In this document: positions 7,412 to 15,175 of the stretch, in pieces | How the letters are laid out: each line of letters opens with the position of its first letter | How positions within the stretch are numbered: position 1 is the first letter of the stretch | Source of the DNA: JOPF136 sp963773835 | GTDB taxonomy: Bacteria; Acidobacteriota; Terriglobia; Acidiferrales; UBA7541 | Assembly: GCA_963773835.1 (NCBI GenBank) | Contig: CAVZCQ010000001.1 | Location: 1,116,001-1,180,000 of the forward strand | Direction: 5' to 3' | DNA: 64,000 nt | The notes under the pieces: model-generated | Seen by the model: the letters and a program-made list of their open reading frames with translations, nothing else | Databases searched by the model: none | Told to the model about the DNA's origin: nothing | Made by a program: the position numbers and the translations under genes

Positions 7412-9286
7412 TCAGTCATTGGCGGGGACGGGCGCACTGGAGGGGTCGCCGGCCGTGGAAAGGATGCGGATTTCCTGGTCTTTGTACTGGAGCTGGTAGA
7501 GCCGGTGATAAATGCCACGATGGGCGAGCAGTTCCTGGTGGGTGCCCTGTTCGCGCAGGCGGCCTTTGTGGAACACGAGGATCTGACCGGCGTGCTGAAT
7601 GGTGCTGAGCCGGTGAGCAATCACGATAGCGGTGCGTCCCGTCAGCAACCGATCGAGTGCGGCGCGGATGGTCAGCTCCGTTTTCGTGTCCACGCTGGAA
7701 GTGGCCTCGTCCAGGATGAGGAATCGCGGATTGTGGGCCAGGGCGCGCGCAAAACTGACCAGTTGGCGCTGCCCCACGGAGAATGTGGAGCCCCGCTCCC
7801 CAACCGCAGTGTCCGAGCCTTTCGGCAGAGTCCGCAGGAAGGAACCCAGGCCCACTTCTTCGAGCGCGCGGTCCACGGCGGGGCGGTCGATCCCCTGGGT
7901 GCCCATGCGCACGTTGGATTCCAGGGTGCCGGAAAACAGGACCGGGTCCTGCAACACAATTCCGAAATGGCGGCGGAGGTCGTGGAGGTCGTACTCGCGG
8001 ATGTCGCGGCCATCCAGGAGAATCTGGCCGCGCTGCACGTCGTAGAAGCGCAGCAACAGGGAGATCAGCGTGGTCTTACCAGCGCCGGTGTGGCCGACGA
8101 TGGCGACGGTCTGCCCCGGGTGGACACGGAAAGACACGTCGCGGAGCACCCAATCCTCATCGGCGGGCTGGGCGCCGCCCGAGTAGGCGAACCAGACGTG
8201 GCTGAATTCAATCTCGCCGCGAGGAACGCCGAGGGGCATAGGCTTTTCCGGCGACTGGATGGTGATGGGCTCGTCGAGCAGGCGGAAGATGCGCTCGGAG
8301 CTGGCCATGGCGGTCTGAAGGATGTTGAACTTTTCGCTGAGGTCCTGGATAGGCCGGAAGAACTGCTGAGCGTACTGAATGAACGCAACGATCGTGCCGA
8401 TGGTGAGGGTGCCTGCCAGGACGCGAAGGCCGCCGTACCACAGCACGATGGCGATGGCCAGAACGCCGAGAAATTCCACGGCGGGATAGAAGAGGGCGAA
8501 GGCCAGAATGGCGTCTTTGTAAGCGATCATGTGCGCCCGATTGACCTCGGCAAACTGGGTGCGAGCCTTCTTCTCGCGGTTGAACAACTGAACGACGGTC
8601 ATGCCGGTGATGTGTTCCTGGAGGAAAGCGTTAATGCGGGCAATGGCCACGCGGATCCTGCGGTTGGCGTCGCGGACACTGCGGCGGAAGGCCAGAGTGG
8701 CGAGAACGATCAGGGGAATGACACCGAAGGCGGCCAATGCCAGCCGCCAATCGAGCTTCAGCATGGCGACCACAATGGCTGCGAGGACGAAGCAATTGCC
8801 CAGCATGGCCACCACGCCGGAGGCGAACAGATCGTTGAGCGTGTCCACGTCGGTGGTCAGCCGGGTGACCAGGCGGCCGAGCGGGTTGCGGTCGAAAAAG
8901 GCCAGCGGGAGCCGCTGGAGGCGGTCGAACAGCTCGCGGCGCAGATCGTACATGGCGAGCTGGCCGACGCGCTGCATCATCCGGGTCTGCCCATAATCGA
9001 GCGCGAAGCGGCTGGAGAGCGCGGCCAGATAGAGCAGGACGATCAGCCCGATTCCATGCATGGCCGCGTCGTAGCCGATTTTTCCGGTGAGCGCGGGGAC
9101 CAGGAAGCGATCCACCGTCACTTTGAGAAGCAGCGGCCCGGCGATGGCCAGCAGGCTGCTGACCAGCGACAGTCCCACTGCCAGCGCCACCCGGCCGCGA
9201 TACGGCCGCAGATAGGCTAGCAGCCGCCGGGTGAGCCGGCGGTCGTAGACTTTCCCGAGGGCCTCTTCTTCGTGATGGTCAGCCAT
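7412..9286 (-). CDS. ABC exporter half-transporter, consensus ATPase partner
   Basis: 624 residues: an N-terminal ABC membrane domain of about six helices (residues 25-330) fused to an ATPase domain. Walker A is GHTGAGKTT, the signature is FSVGQRQ instead of LSGGQ, Walker B is FLILDEATSSVD with the catalytic glutamate, and the switch histidine is in VIAHRLST. It lies 56 bases downstream of a second half-transporter on the same strand. Paired genes in which one partner has a normal Walker B and the other DD are typical of heterodimeric exporters such as BmrCD and TM287/288, which export lipids or drugs. Substrate is unknown; proximity to lpxB leaves a lipid A flippase role possible. Confidence 0.9.
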   Translation of the reverse strand: MADHHEEEALGKVYDRRLTRRLLAYLRPYRGRVALAVGLSLVSSLLAIAGPLLLKVTVDRFLVPALTGKIGYDAAMHGIGLIVLLYLAALSSRFALDYGQTRMMQRVGQLAMYDLRRELFDRLQRLPLAFFDRNPLGRLVTRLTTDVDTLNDLFASGVVAMLGNCFVLAAIVVAMLKLDWRLALAAFGVIPLIVLATLAFRRSVRDANRRIRVAIARINAFLQEHITGMTVVQLFNREKKARTQFAEVNRAHMIAYKDAILAFALFYPAVEFLGVLAIAIVLWYGGLRVLAGTLTIGTIVAFIQYAQQFFRPIQDLSEKFNILQTAMASSERIFRLLDEPITIQSPEKPMPLGVPRGEIEFSHVWFAYSGGAQPADEDWVLRDVSFRVHPGQTVAIVGHTGAGKTTLISLLLRFYDVQRGQILLDGRDIREYDLHDLRRHFGIVLQDPVLFSGTLESNVRMGTQGIDRPAVDRALEEVGLGSFLRTLPKGSDTAVGERGSTFSVGQRQLVSFARALAHNPRFLILDEATSSVDTKTELTIRAALDRLLTGRTAIVIAHRLSTIQHAGQILVFHKGRLREQGTHQELLAHRGIYHRLYQLQYKDQEIRILSTAGDPSSAPVPAND

Positions 9287-9342
9287 TTTTCTATGCGCTC
9301 GTTTGCGCTCGCTTACCTCTCCATGCGCTCGTCTGCGCGGGC

Positions 9343-11244
9343 TTATACGCGAGCGAGCTCTTCCTCGAGCAACTGCTTCTGGTACAGGTCCGCGTAATAG
9401 CCACCGCGGCCGATCAGGTGTTCGTGCGTGCCGGATTCCACAATCCTGCCATCGCGCAGGACCACGATCTGGTCGGCGTGGCGCACGGTGGAGCAGCGGT
9501 GGGAGATGAGCAGGGTGGTGCGGTGGCGCATAACTTCGGCTAGGCCGCGGAGGATACGCTCCTCGGTCTCGGTATCGACGTTGGCGAGGGCGTCGTCGAG
9601 CACGAGGATTTTGGGATTGCGCACCAGCGCCCGAGCGAGCGCGGTGCGCTGCTTCTGCCCGCCGGAGAGCGTGAGGCCGCGCTCCCCGACGATGGTCTCC
9701 AACTGCTTAGGGAAATCGAGGATTTCGTCGCGGATGCTGGCGATGTGCGCGGAGCGGTCGATGTCCAGATCGGAGGCGGAATCGGCGCCGAAGGCGATGT
9801 TTTCACGGATCGTCTCGCTGAACAAAAACGTGTCCTGCGGAACGAAGCCAATGGCGCGCCGGAGGGTGGCGAGGGGCCAATTGGCAATCGGCCGCCCGTC
9901 GATGCGTACCTTGCCCGGCGGGGCGTCCCACAGCCGGGCGACCAGAGCCGCCAGCGTGGATTTCCCGCTGCCCGTGGGCCCCACGATGGCCACCGTCGAG
10001 CCGGCAGGAATCCTCAGGCTGATGTCGTCCAGCACGGGGCGCGCACCCGGGTGGATCTCCGCGGCGGGGTGCCGAAAGGTCAGATGGCGGAATTCGATTT
10101 CGCCGCGAATCTCCTCGCCTGCGGGGACGGTGGCGGCGCGATCGTCAATCTCCGGCTCCGCCGAAAGCACGTGGCGCAGCCGGCCCATGGAAGCGGCGCC
10201 GCGCTGGAAGATATTAGTGACCCAGCCGAGGGCGACCATGGGCCAGACGAGCTGGGTGATGTAGCCGTAAAAGGCCATGAGCGCGCCCAGCGAAAAATTG
10301 GCGGTTAGAGTGAGCCGGCTACCCTGCCAGAGGACGATCAGGAACACAATGCCGATCAGAAACTCGAGGGCAGGGAAGAAGAGGCTCCAGGCGGCAATCA
10401 GCTCCATGTTGCAGTCCACGTAGTCGCGGTTCTGGCGCTGGAAGGCGCGGCCCTCGTGCTCCTCCTGGCAGAAGGCGCGGACGACGCGGATGCCCGTGAG
10501 GTTTTCCTGGACGCGCGCGGAAAGCACGGCCAGGAGGGCCTGAATGTTCTCGTAGCGATCGTGAATCAGCTTTCCGAAATAGCGCACGGCCAGGGCCACG
10601 GCGGGGACGGGCAGGAAGACGTAGAGGGTGAGCTGCGGCGAGATGCGCGTCATGATGGTGACCGCCATGACCATGATCACGATGGTGTTGAGGCTGTACA
10701 TGATGCCCGGGCCGAGGACCATGCGCACCGCGTTCAGATCGTTCGTGCAACGGCTCATCAGCTCGCCGGTGCGGTTGCGCACGTAGAAGGCGGGTTCCAT
10801 GCAGAGCAGATGGTCCAGCAGGTCGGCGCGGAGGTCGTATTCGATGTCGCGCGAAACTCCGATCAGGATGTTGCGGGTGAGAAACGAGAAGACCCCTTTG
10901 ACCAGCACGATGCCCAGCAACGTGAGGCTGAAGAACATGAGCGTCTCGCCGCTGAGCGGACGGTAGAAGGAAAGCAGGAAGCGCTCGACCGGGCCGGGGA
11001 GCGCGCCCATCCGCTCGATGAGGGCGTGGGCGCCGGAAATCGAGTCCACGATGGTGCCCATGACCAGAGGGAGCATGGCGCCCACCAGCCCGCCTACCAG
11101 CAATGTGGCCACGCCCAGCGCCAGGCTCCCGCGGTACCGTACGAAATAGGGAATCAGCGAGCGGAGGTTTTGGGCCGGTGACGCCTTCGGGGGAAGAGTG
11201 CTGTCGGGAGATGCCGCTGCTACCGGGGTCGCTGCCGCACTCAT
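9343..11244 (-). CDS. ABC exporter half-transporter, degenerate-site partner
   Basis: 633 residues with an N-terminal Ala/Pro-rich stretch, a six-helix ABC membrane domain and an ATPase domain. Walker A (GPTGSGKST) and the signature (LSGGQKQR) are canonical, but Walker B reads ILVLDDALANVD: aspartate replaces the catalytic glutamate, the hallmark of the degenerate site in heterodimeric exporters. Together with the downstream half-transporter, whose signature is altered (FSVGQRQ) while its Walker B is intact, one composite ATP site is expected to be active and one impaired. Its ATG overlaps the TGA of the upstream lipoprotein gene (four bases), implying coupled translation of a three- or four-gene operon. 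Confidence 0.9.
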   Translation of the reverse strand: MSAAATPVAAASPDSTLPPKASPAQNLRSLIPYFVRYRGSLALGVATLLVGGLVGAMLPLVMGTIVDSISGAHALIERMGALPGPVERFLLSFYRPLSGETLMFFSLTLLGIVLVKGVFSFLTRNILIGVSRDIEYDLRADLLDHLLCMEPAFYVRNRTGELMSRCTNDLNAVRMVLGPGIMYSLNTIVIMVMAVTIMTRISPQLTLYVFLPVPAVALAVRYFGKLIHDRYENIQALLAVLSARVQENLTGIRVVRAFCQEEHEGRAFQRQNRDYVDCNMELIAAWSLFFPALEFLIGIVFLIVLWQGSRLTLTANFSLGALMAFYGYITQLVWPMVALGWVTNIFQRGAASMGRLRHVLSAEPEIDDRAATVPAGEEIRGEIEFRHLTFRHPAAEIHPGARPVLDDISLRIPAGSTVAIVGPTGSGKSTLAALVARLWDAPPGKVRIDGRPIANWPLATLRRAIGFVPQDTFLFSETIRENIAFGADSASDLDIDRSAHIASIRDEILDFPKQLETIVGERGLTLSGGQKQRTALARALVRNPKILVLDDALANVDTETEERILRGLAEVMRHRTTLLISHRCSTVRHADQIVVLRDGRIVESGTHEHLIGRGGYYADLYQKQLLEEELARV

Positions 11245-11879
11245 CTTCCCACCTTTAGTGCGGCGCCGCCGGGGGCGGAGAGAGGTTCGAGGAAGCGGGT
11301 TCCCGAGGCATCGAGAGAATCATACTCCTGCCTCTGGGCGTTCCAGGCCACCCTGATTGCCTCGGGTTTCGTCCCCGGCGGCAGGCCGAGCGGAGTAAAT
11401 TCGAGACGGAAGCCGCTGTCCGTTGTTTTCTCGTAGTGCATTCGCCAGCCCGAAACCGAGACTCGGATGCGATCCAGGTAACCTCGCCTATTCTTCAGAT
11501 GCTCGTCGGCGTGAAAGGCTTCTTTCCAGGCTTTGCCATCGCGCACCAGAATGGAGACGCGAATCACATCCAGCGCGGTTTCCGGATTTTGTGAGGCTCC
11601 GGGGCTGGCAGGTCCCGGCGGTGCGGTGCCGGCCAGCCGGTTGACGACCAGGACGTGGCGTCCGCCCGCGGCATCAAAATCTCCATAGGCCAGGGCTTCT
11701 CCCTCAGCGCCGAAGGCAGCCTTTGCGGCGGCTTCCACGTCGTCGGGAATTGCGGATGCGGCCTGCGGCTGGGGAGCAGGCCGAGCCGTATCGGTGGAGG
11801 CGGAGCAGCCTGCTGCCAGCGCCGCAGCCAATAGCGCGGCGGCAGCCAGCACGAGTTCAGTTCCCTGCTTCGATGGCAT
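11241..11879 (-). CDS. Putative lipoprotein, unknown function
   Basis: 212 residues from the ATG at 11879; the frame is open further upstream but that part overlaps the previous gene in another frame. The N-terminus has a lipoprotein signal peptide with lipobox LAAGC (hydrophobic run LVLAAAALLAAALAAG, then CSAS). The mature part holds an Ala/Pro linker and a soluble domain of about 150 residues with alternating strands that I do not recognise (FGAEGEALAYGDFDAAGG, VIRVSILVRDG). The gene ends in a four-base overlap with the ABC exporter gene, so it is probably part of that export system, perhaps as an envelope accessory, which is inference. Confidence 0.7.
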   Translation of the reverse strand: MPSKQGTELVLAAAALLAAALAAGCSASTDTARPAPQPQAASAIPDDVEAAAKAAFGAEGEALAYGDFDAAGGRHVLVVNRLAGTAPPGPASPGASQNPETALDVIRVSILVRDGKAWKEAFHADEHLKNRRGYLDRIRVSVSGWRMHYEKTTDSGFRLEFTPLGLPPGTKPEAIRVAWNAQRQEYDSLDASGTRFLEPLSAPGGAALKVGR

Positions 11880-12549
11880 CCAGACGCGCCTCAAAGTCCT
11901 CTTCCCCTTCCGAACTGAGAGTAATTCCTTGCTGTGGGGCGAGCTGCAGAGCTTGGGCGATGCGCTGCATCCAGCCCTGGAGCCGCCGGATGTTTTCGCG
12001 AGTGCGTCCGCCATATTCGCGGAGCTTTTCCGGCTCCGACATCGTGCGCAGGAACTCTTCCTCGGCGGGATGCTGCGGGACGAGGGGCCCGCTGGGTGAG
12101 GAGCTGCCATTGCCGAGCAGCCCCGCATGGCCGGTAAACAGATGCTCAAAGCCCAGGTCGGCACTAAAGTGACCGGCATCGCGCCACATGGCGTCCTCGA
12201 AATCCGGGGCGTGACAGAAGATCTCCAGGCGCTGCGCCTCGTCGGTCCAGAGGCCCGAGGCGGGGTCGAATACCCAGAGATCCCACCACGCCTCCAGTTC
12301 GACGGCCGAGTCGATCTGCAACGATTCGCCGAGCGATTCTACAATTTCGGAGGGCTTTGCCGGAGAGGCGCGCAGGTCGCGCTCCACGACGGGCGTCTCC
12401 GCAGTCTCCACGGCCCGCAGGGTAAATTGGGTGAACCCGGGGCGGATCCGCGAAAATGGTACGGTGGCGAGGAACCCGCCGAGCAAAAGCGGAAGAGTCT
12501 CTGCTGTTACTTCCCGGCACCGAACCTGCAGATACGCTCGATTCGACAC
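11857..12549 (-). CDS. Unknown conserved-looking protein at the head of the exporter operon
   Basis: 230 residues, no signal peptide or membrane helix. It is rich in Glu, Trp and Phe in the middle (ELEAWWDLWVFDPASGLW; EIFCHAPDFEDAMW) and helical at the C-terminus. The first strand (RAYLQVRCREVTAETLPLLLGGFLA) looks like a soluble alpha/beta domain. I cannot name the family. Its 3' end overlaps the start of the lipoprotein gene by 23 bases, so it is the probable first gene of the operon unknown-lipoprotein-ABC-ABC. It is divergent from the methyltransferase gene at 12718, leaving about 170 bases for promoters. Confidence 0.65.
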   Translation of the reverse strand: MSNRAYLQVRCREVTAETLPLLLGGFLATVPFSRIRPGFTQFTLRAVETAETPVVERDLRASPAKPSEIVESLGESLQIDSAVELEAWWDLWVFDPASGLWTDEAQRLEIFCHAPDFEDAMWRDAGHFSADLGFEHLFTGHAGLLGNGSSSPSGPLVPQHPAEEEFLRTMSEPEKLREYGGRTRENIRRLQGWMQRIAQALQLAPQQGITLSSEGEEDFEARLDAIEAGN

Positions 12550-12717
12550 CCGGCCATTATAACCGTTCTGAGCATTCGGCCAGGATGCAGGCCATGGCCG
12601 GGCGGAGCGCCGCCGGAGGGGGCGAAGGAGCGAGGCGAAGTGCGGCTGTGATTCGCACCCCGACGCAGTGAGTTACGTTTCCGCCCGTGGACGCGCTCTG
12701 TGATACTTTCTTGCCCC

Positions 12718-13443
12718 ATGCAGGCCACCCTCTTCGAGTTCCGGCACCGCTGGTGGGTGATTTTCACGATATTTTTCCTGGCGTTTTCCGCCTACGCGAT
12801 CGATCCCATGAACAGCGGTGCGGCGATTGCCGAATGGGCAGCCCGGGAACGGGGAATGACGGCCAGCCGTGATTCGTATCGAGTGATCTTCGCTTTCGGG
12901 GCATTTTTGGTGGGTCTCGCGTCACTGCTTCGCACCTGGGGAACCGCGTACCTGCAGGCGGACGTGATGCGCGACAGCCGCGTTCACACGGAAAAGCTGC
13001 TGGCCGACGGGCCCTACCGGCACCTCCGCAATCCGCTCTATCTCGGCAATATCCTATTGGCAATGGGGATCGGCCTGATGGCCAGCCGAATCGGGTTCCT
13101 CATCCTCGCGGTGGGAATGACGGTGTTCGTGGTTCGCCTGATCCTGCGCGAGGAGGCTGAACTGCTGCGGGATCAGGGCGAATCCTACCGCCGCTACTGC
13201 GCGGCGGTGCCGCGGCTGCTGCCGTCGGTGATTGCGCGCGTGCCGCCCGCGGGAAACGCGCCGCAATGGGGACAGGCCATCCGCGCTGAATTGACGTACT
13301 GGCTGTTCATGCTGGCACTGGCCGCATTTGCGCTGACTCTGGACATCAGGGTTTTCTGGGGCGGCTTCGCCCTGGCTGTGGCGGCATCGTGGCTCCAAAA
13401 ACGCCCGGAGACGAAGCCGGATGTTCCGCGTGAAGCCAACTGA
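12718..13443 (+). CDS. Isoprenylcysteine carboxyl methyltransferase-like membrane protein
   Basis: 241 residues from the ATG at 12718. Four to six hydrophobic segments are visible, and the hallmark GPYRHLRNPLYLGN followed by EEAELLRDQGESYRRYCA identifies the ICMT/PEMT family of membrane methyltransferases that bind SAM in the loop between the last helices. In bacteria such proteins methylate small molecules or lipids; the substrate is not predictable. A second hydrophobic part (LTYWLFMLALAAFALTLDIRVFWGG) follows the catalytic region. The gene stands alone, with its own upstream space, before a DoxX gene. Confidence 0.82.
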   Translation: MQATLFEFRHRWWVIFTIFFLAFSAYAIDPMNSGAAIAEWAARERGMTASRDSYRVIFAFGAFLVGLASLLRTWGTAYLQADVMRDSRVHTEKLLADGPYRHLRNPLYLGNILLAMGIGLMASRIGFLILAVGMTVFVVRLILREEAELLRDQGESYRRYCAAVPRLLPSVIARVPPAGNAPQWGQAIRAELTYWLFMLALAAFALTLDIRVFWGGFALAVAASWLQKRPETKPDVPREAN

Positions 13444-13572
13444 GGCAGGTTTTCCCCACCATGTCATTCTCTCCAGCGGCGACGCATCAAAATTCAATGC
13501 ATTGGCGTTGCGGGCGGAGAGTGAATCGGGGAATTAGAGTTTGGTTGGGCTGATCCTCCAGGAGGGAAGGTC

Positions 13573-14013
13573 ATGAATTTCGCATCCCACATCGGCGCCA
13601 GGCCATCCGGCCAACCGGATCTGGCGCTCCTGTGTCTACGCCTGGCCAGCGGGCTGCCGTTCCTTTATCACGGTAGCGCAATTCTGTTCGGAGCTTTCGA
13701 GGGACCGGGCCCGGAGAAATTTGCCGCGTTTATGCACGCGCCGACAATTGTCGGCTATCTGGTGGGACTCGCACAGTTCGCAGGAGCTTTGGCGATCCTC
13801 AGCGGCGTGCTGATTCGAGTCGGGGCGGCATGCATCAGCATCGTGATGCTGGGAGCGATTTTCCTGGTCCATCTGCCGCATGGATTCGACATCAGCAAAG
13901 GGGGCATCGAATACGCGCTGACGCAGCTTCTGATCGCGTTCGCGTTGCTGATCCTGGGCGCCGGGGACTTTTCGCTGCGTCCCGTGCTTCCCGCAAGCCT
14001 TCAAAAGCTCTGA
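13573..14013 (+). CDS. DoxX-family membrane protein
   Basis: 146 residues with four predicted membrane helices. The first helix holds the family pattern LALLCLRLASGLPFLYHGSAILFG, and the rest matches DoxX length and spacing (GLAQFAGALAILSGVLIRVGA; ALTQLLIAFALLILGAGDFS). A good ribosome binding site (GGAGGGAAGG) precedes the ATG at 13573. DoxX proteins sit in the cytoplasmic membrane and have been linked to redox and thiol stress or to quinone-dependent oxidation; no partner is encoded next to it, so the role stays open. Confidence 0.85.
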   Translation: MNFASHIGARPSGQPDLALLCLRLASGLPFLYHGSAILFGAFEGPGPEKFAAFMHAPTIVGYLVGLAQFAGALAILSGVLIRVGAACISIVMLGAIFLVHLPHGFDISKGGIEYALTQLLIAFALLILGAGDFSLRPVLPASLQKL

Positions 14014-14246
14014 CACCACCCGATTTTCGTCCTTCGCGCCGGAAGCGGGGATTTCAACCGCTACGCGCGCACGAGCTTTATGCTCCTTTCGGAATGACAA
14101 CCTTTGTGCCCGGATCCGGCGGAGGCTGCGAGCGGGGTCGTGCGCACCGCATCGTGCTCGTCCCGCGGCGATGGGGATGGCGTATGATACGTGCGGTCCT
14201 GCGGTGATGGGCGAGGGCGGACGGGTGGCGGGCCATTCCCAAAAAG

Positions 14247-15086
14247 GTGGGCAGATTCGAGATCGTAGGTGAGCTAGGCCACGGCCCAATGACCGTGGAC
14301 TACCAGGCGAACGACCCGGCGACGGGCCGCACGGTGGTCCTCACTCTTCCCAGCCCGGAGTCCACCGACAGCCCGGAGCTGCTTGCGCGCTTCTACCGCG
14401 AAGCGCGAGCGGCGGGTGCGCTGCAACACCCGAACATCGTGGCCATCTACGACCTGGGGGTGGATCGAGGGAGTCCCTACATCGCCCGGGAACTGCTGGA
14501 AGGTGAGAACCTGGAGCAGATTCTCGAGCGCGAGAAGGCGGCGGGTGCGCCGAGCGTGCAGCCGGCCGCGACGATGTTGAATTACGTGCTGCAGGTCTGC
14601 CAGGGACTGGCCTACGCTCACCAACACGGAGTGATCCACCGCGATGTGAGGCCGGGCACCATCTTCGTTACCAGCCGCGGAATCGCGAAACTGACGAACT
14701 TCGCGCTTGCGCGATTGCCGGACGCGTCCTCCCGCTCTTCCGGAGTACTCGTCGGTACGATTGAATACATGTCGCCCGAGCTGATCTGCGGCGACCGGGT
14801 AGACGGAAGGGCGGACATCTGGGCGGTGGGCTGCACCCTCTATGAAGTGCTGACGTACACGAAGCCGTTCCAGGGCGACAATCTCACGACCTGGATGTTT
14901 GCCATCATGAGCCAGGAGCCCAAGCCGATCCGCGAGTTCCATCCAGAGTTTCCTGCCGAACTGGATGAGGTGCTGCGGCGAGCGTTGAGGAAGGATCGTG
15001 GCGAGCGCTACAAGAATATGGAAAAGCTGATCGCCGATCTCGAACCGCTGGTCGTGCGGATGCAGTCATCCGGACAGATGCCGTAG
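14247..15086 (+). CDS. Ser/Thr protein kinase-like pseudokinase
   Basis: 279 residues, one kinase fold, no membrane helix or sensor domain. GTG at 14247 is the only sensible start because a stop lies 14 codons upstream. The glycine loop (GELGHGPMT) and alpha-C glutamate (E52) remain, but the ATP-binding lysine of the VAIK motif is T33 (VVLTLP), the catalytic-loop asparagine is T138 (HRDVRPGTIF) and the DFG motif is NFA (151-153). Only the HRD aspartate (133) is kept. With lysine and both metal-binding residues lost, phosphotransfer is unlikely, so it should act as a binding or allosteric module. It faces the giant PilZ/coiled-coil gene, separated by a terminator-like hairpin. Confidence 0.88.
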   Translation: MGRFEIVGELGHGPMTVDYQANDPATGRTVVLTLPSPESTDSPELLARFYREARAAGALQHPNIVAIYDLGVDRGSPYIARELLEGENLEQILEREKAAGAPSVQPAATMLNYVLQVCQGLAYAHQHGVIHRDVRPGTIFVTSRGIAKLTNFALARLPDASSRSSGVLVGTIEYMSPELICGDRVDGRADIWAVGCTLYEVLTYTKPFQGDNLTTWMFAIMSQEPKPIREFHPEFPAELDEVLRRALRKDRGERYKNMEKLIADLEPLVVRMQSSGQMP

Positions 15087-15136
15087 AGAGTTGCGAGGAT
15101 CGCGAACGGGGCGGGCTTGCGCAGCGTGCGAAAGGC

Positions 15137-15175
15137 CTCAGGTCAGCCCCGCTTCGCGGGACGGGACCTGAGCTA
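15137..15175. terminator. Bidirectional hairpin between convergent genes
   Basis: Arms CTCAGGTC (15137-15144) and GACCTGAG (15165-15172) enclose an inner stem CCCGC-TTC-GCGGG. The element sits between the pseudokinase stop (15086) and the stop of the - strand coiled-coil gene; its GCTAC end supplies that gene's TAG codon (15173-15175). It has no T-tract. It fits a terminator acting on both converging transcripts. Confidence 0.65.

Noticed and set aside
7364..9220. Open frame of 618 codons on + opposite the ABC exporter gene
   Set aside because: It mirrors the third-position GC bias of the real - strand gene; the protein is low-complexity His/Gly/Glu-rich without domains.
14019..14246. Region before the pseudokinase as a possible gene (frame 13830-14207)
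   Set aside because: The frame mostly overlaps DoxX in another frame and codes for a basic chain with no domain.
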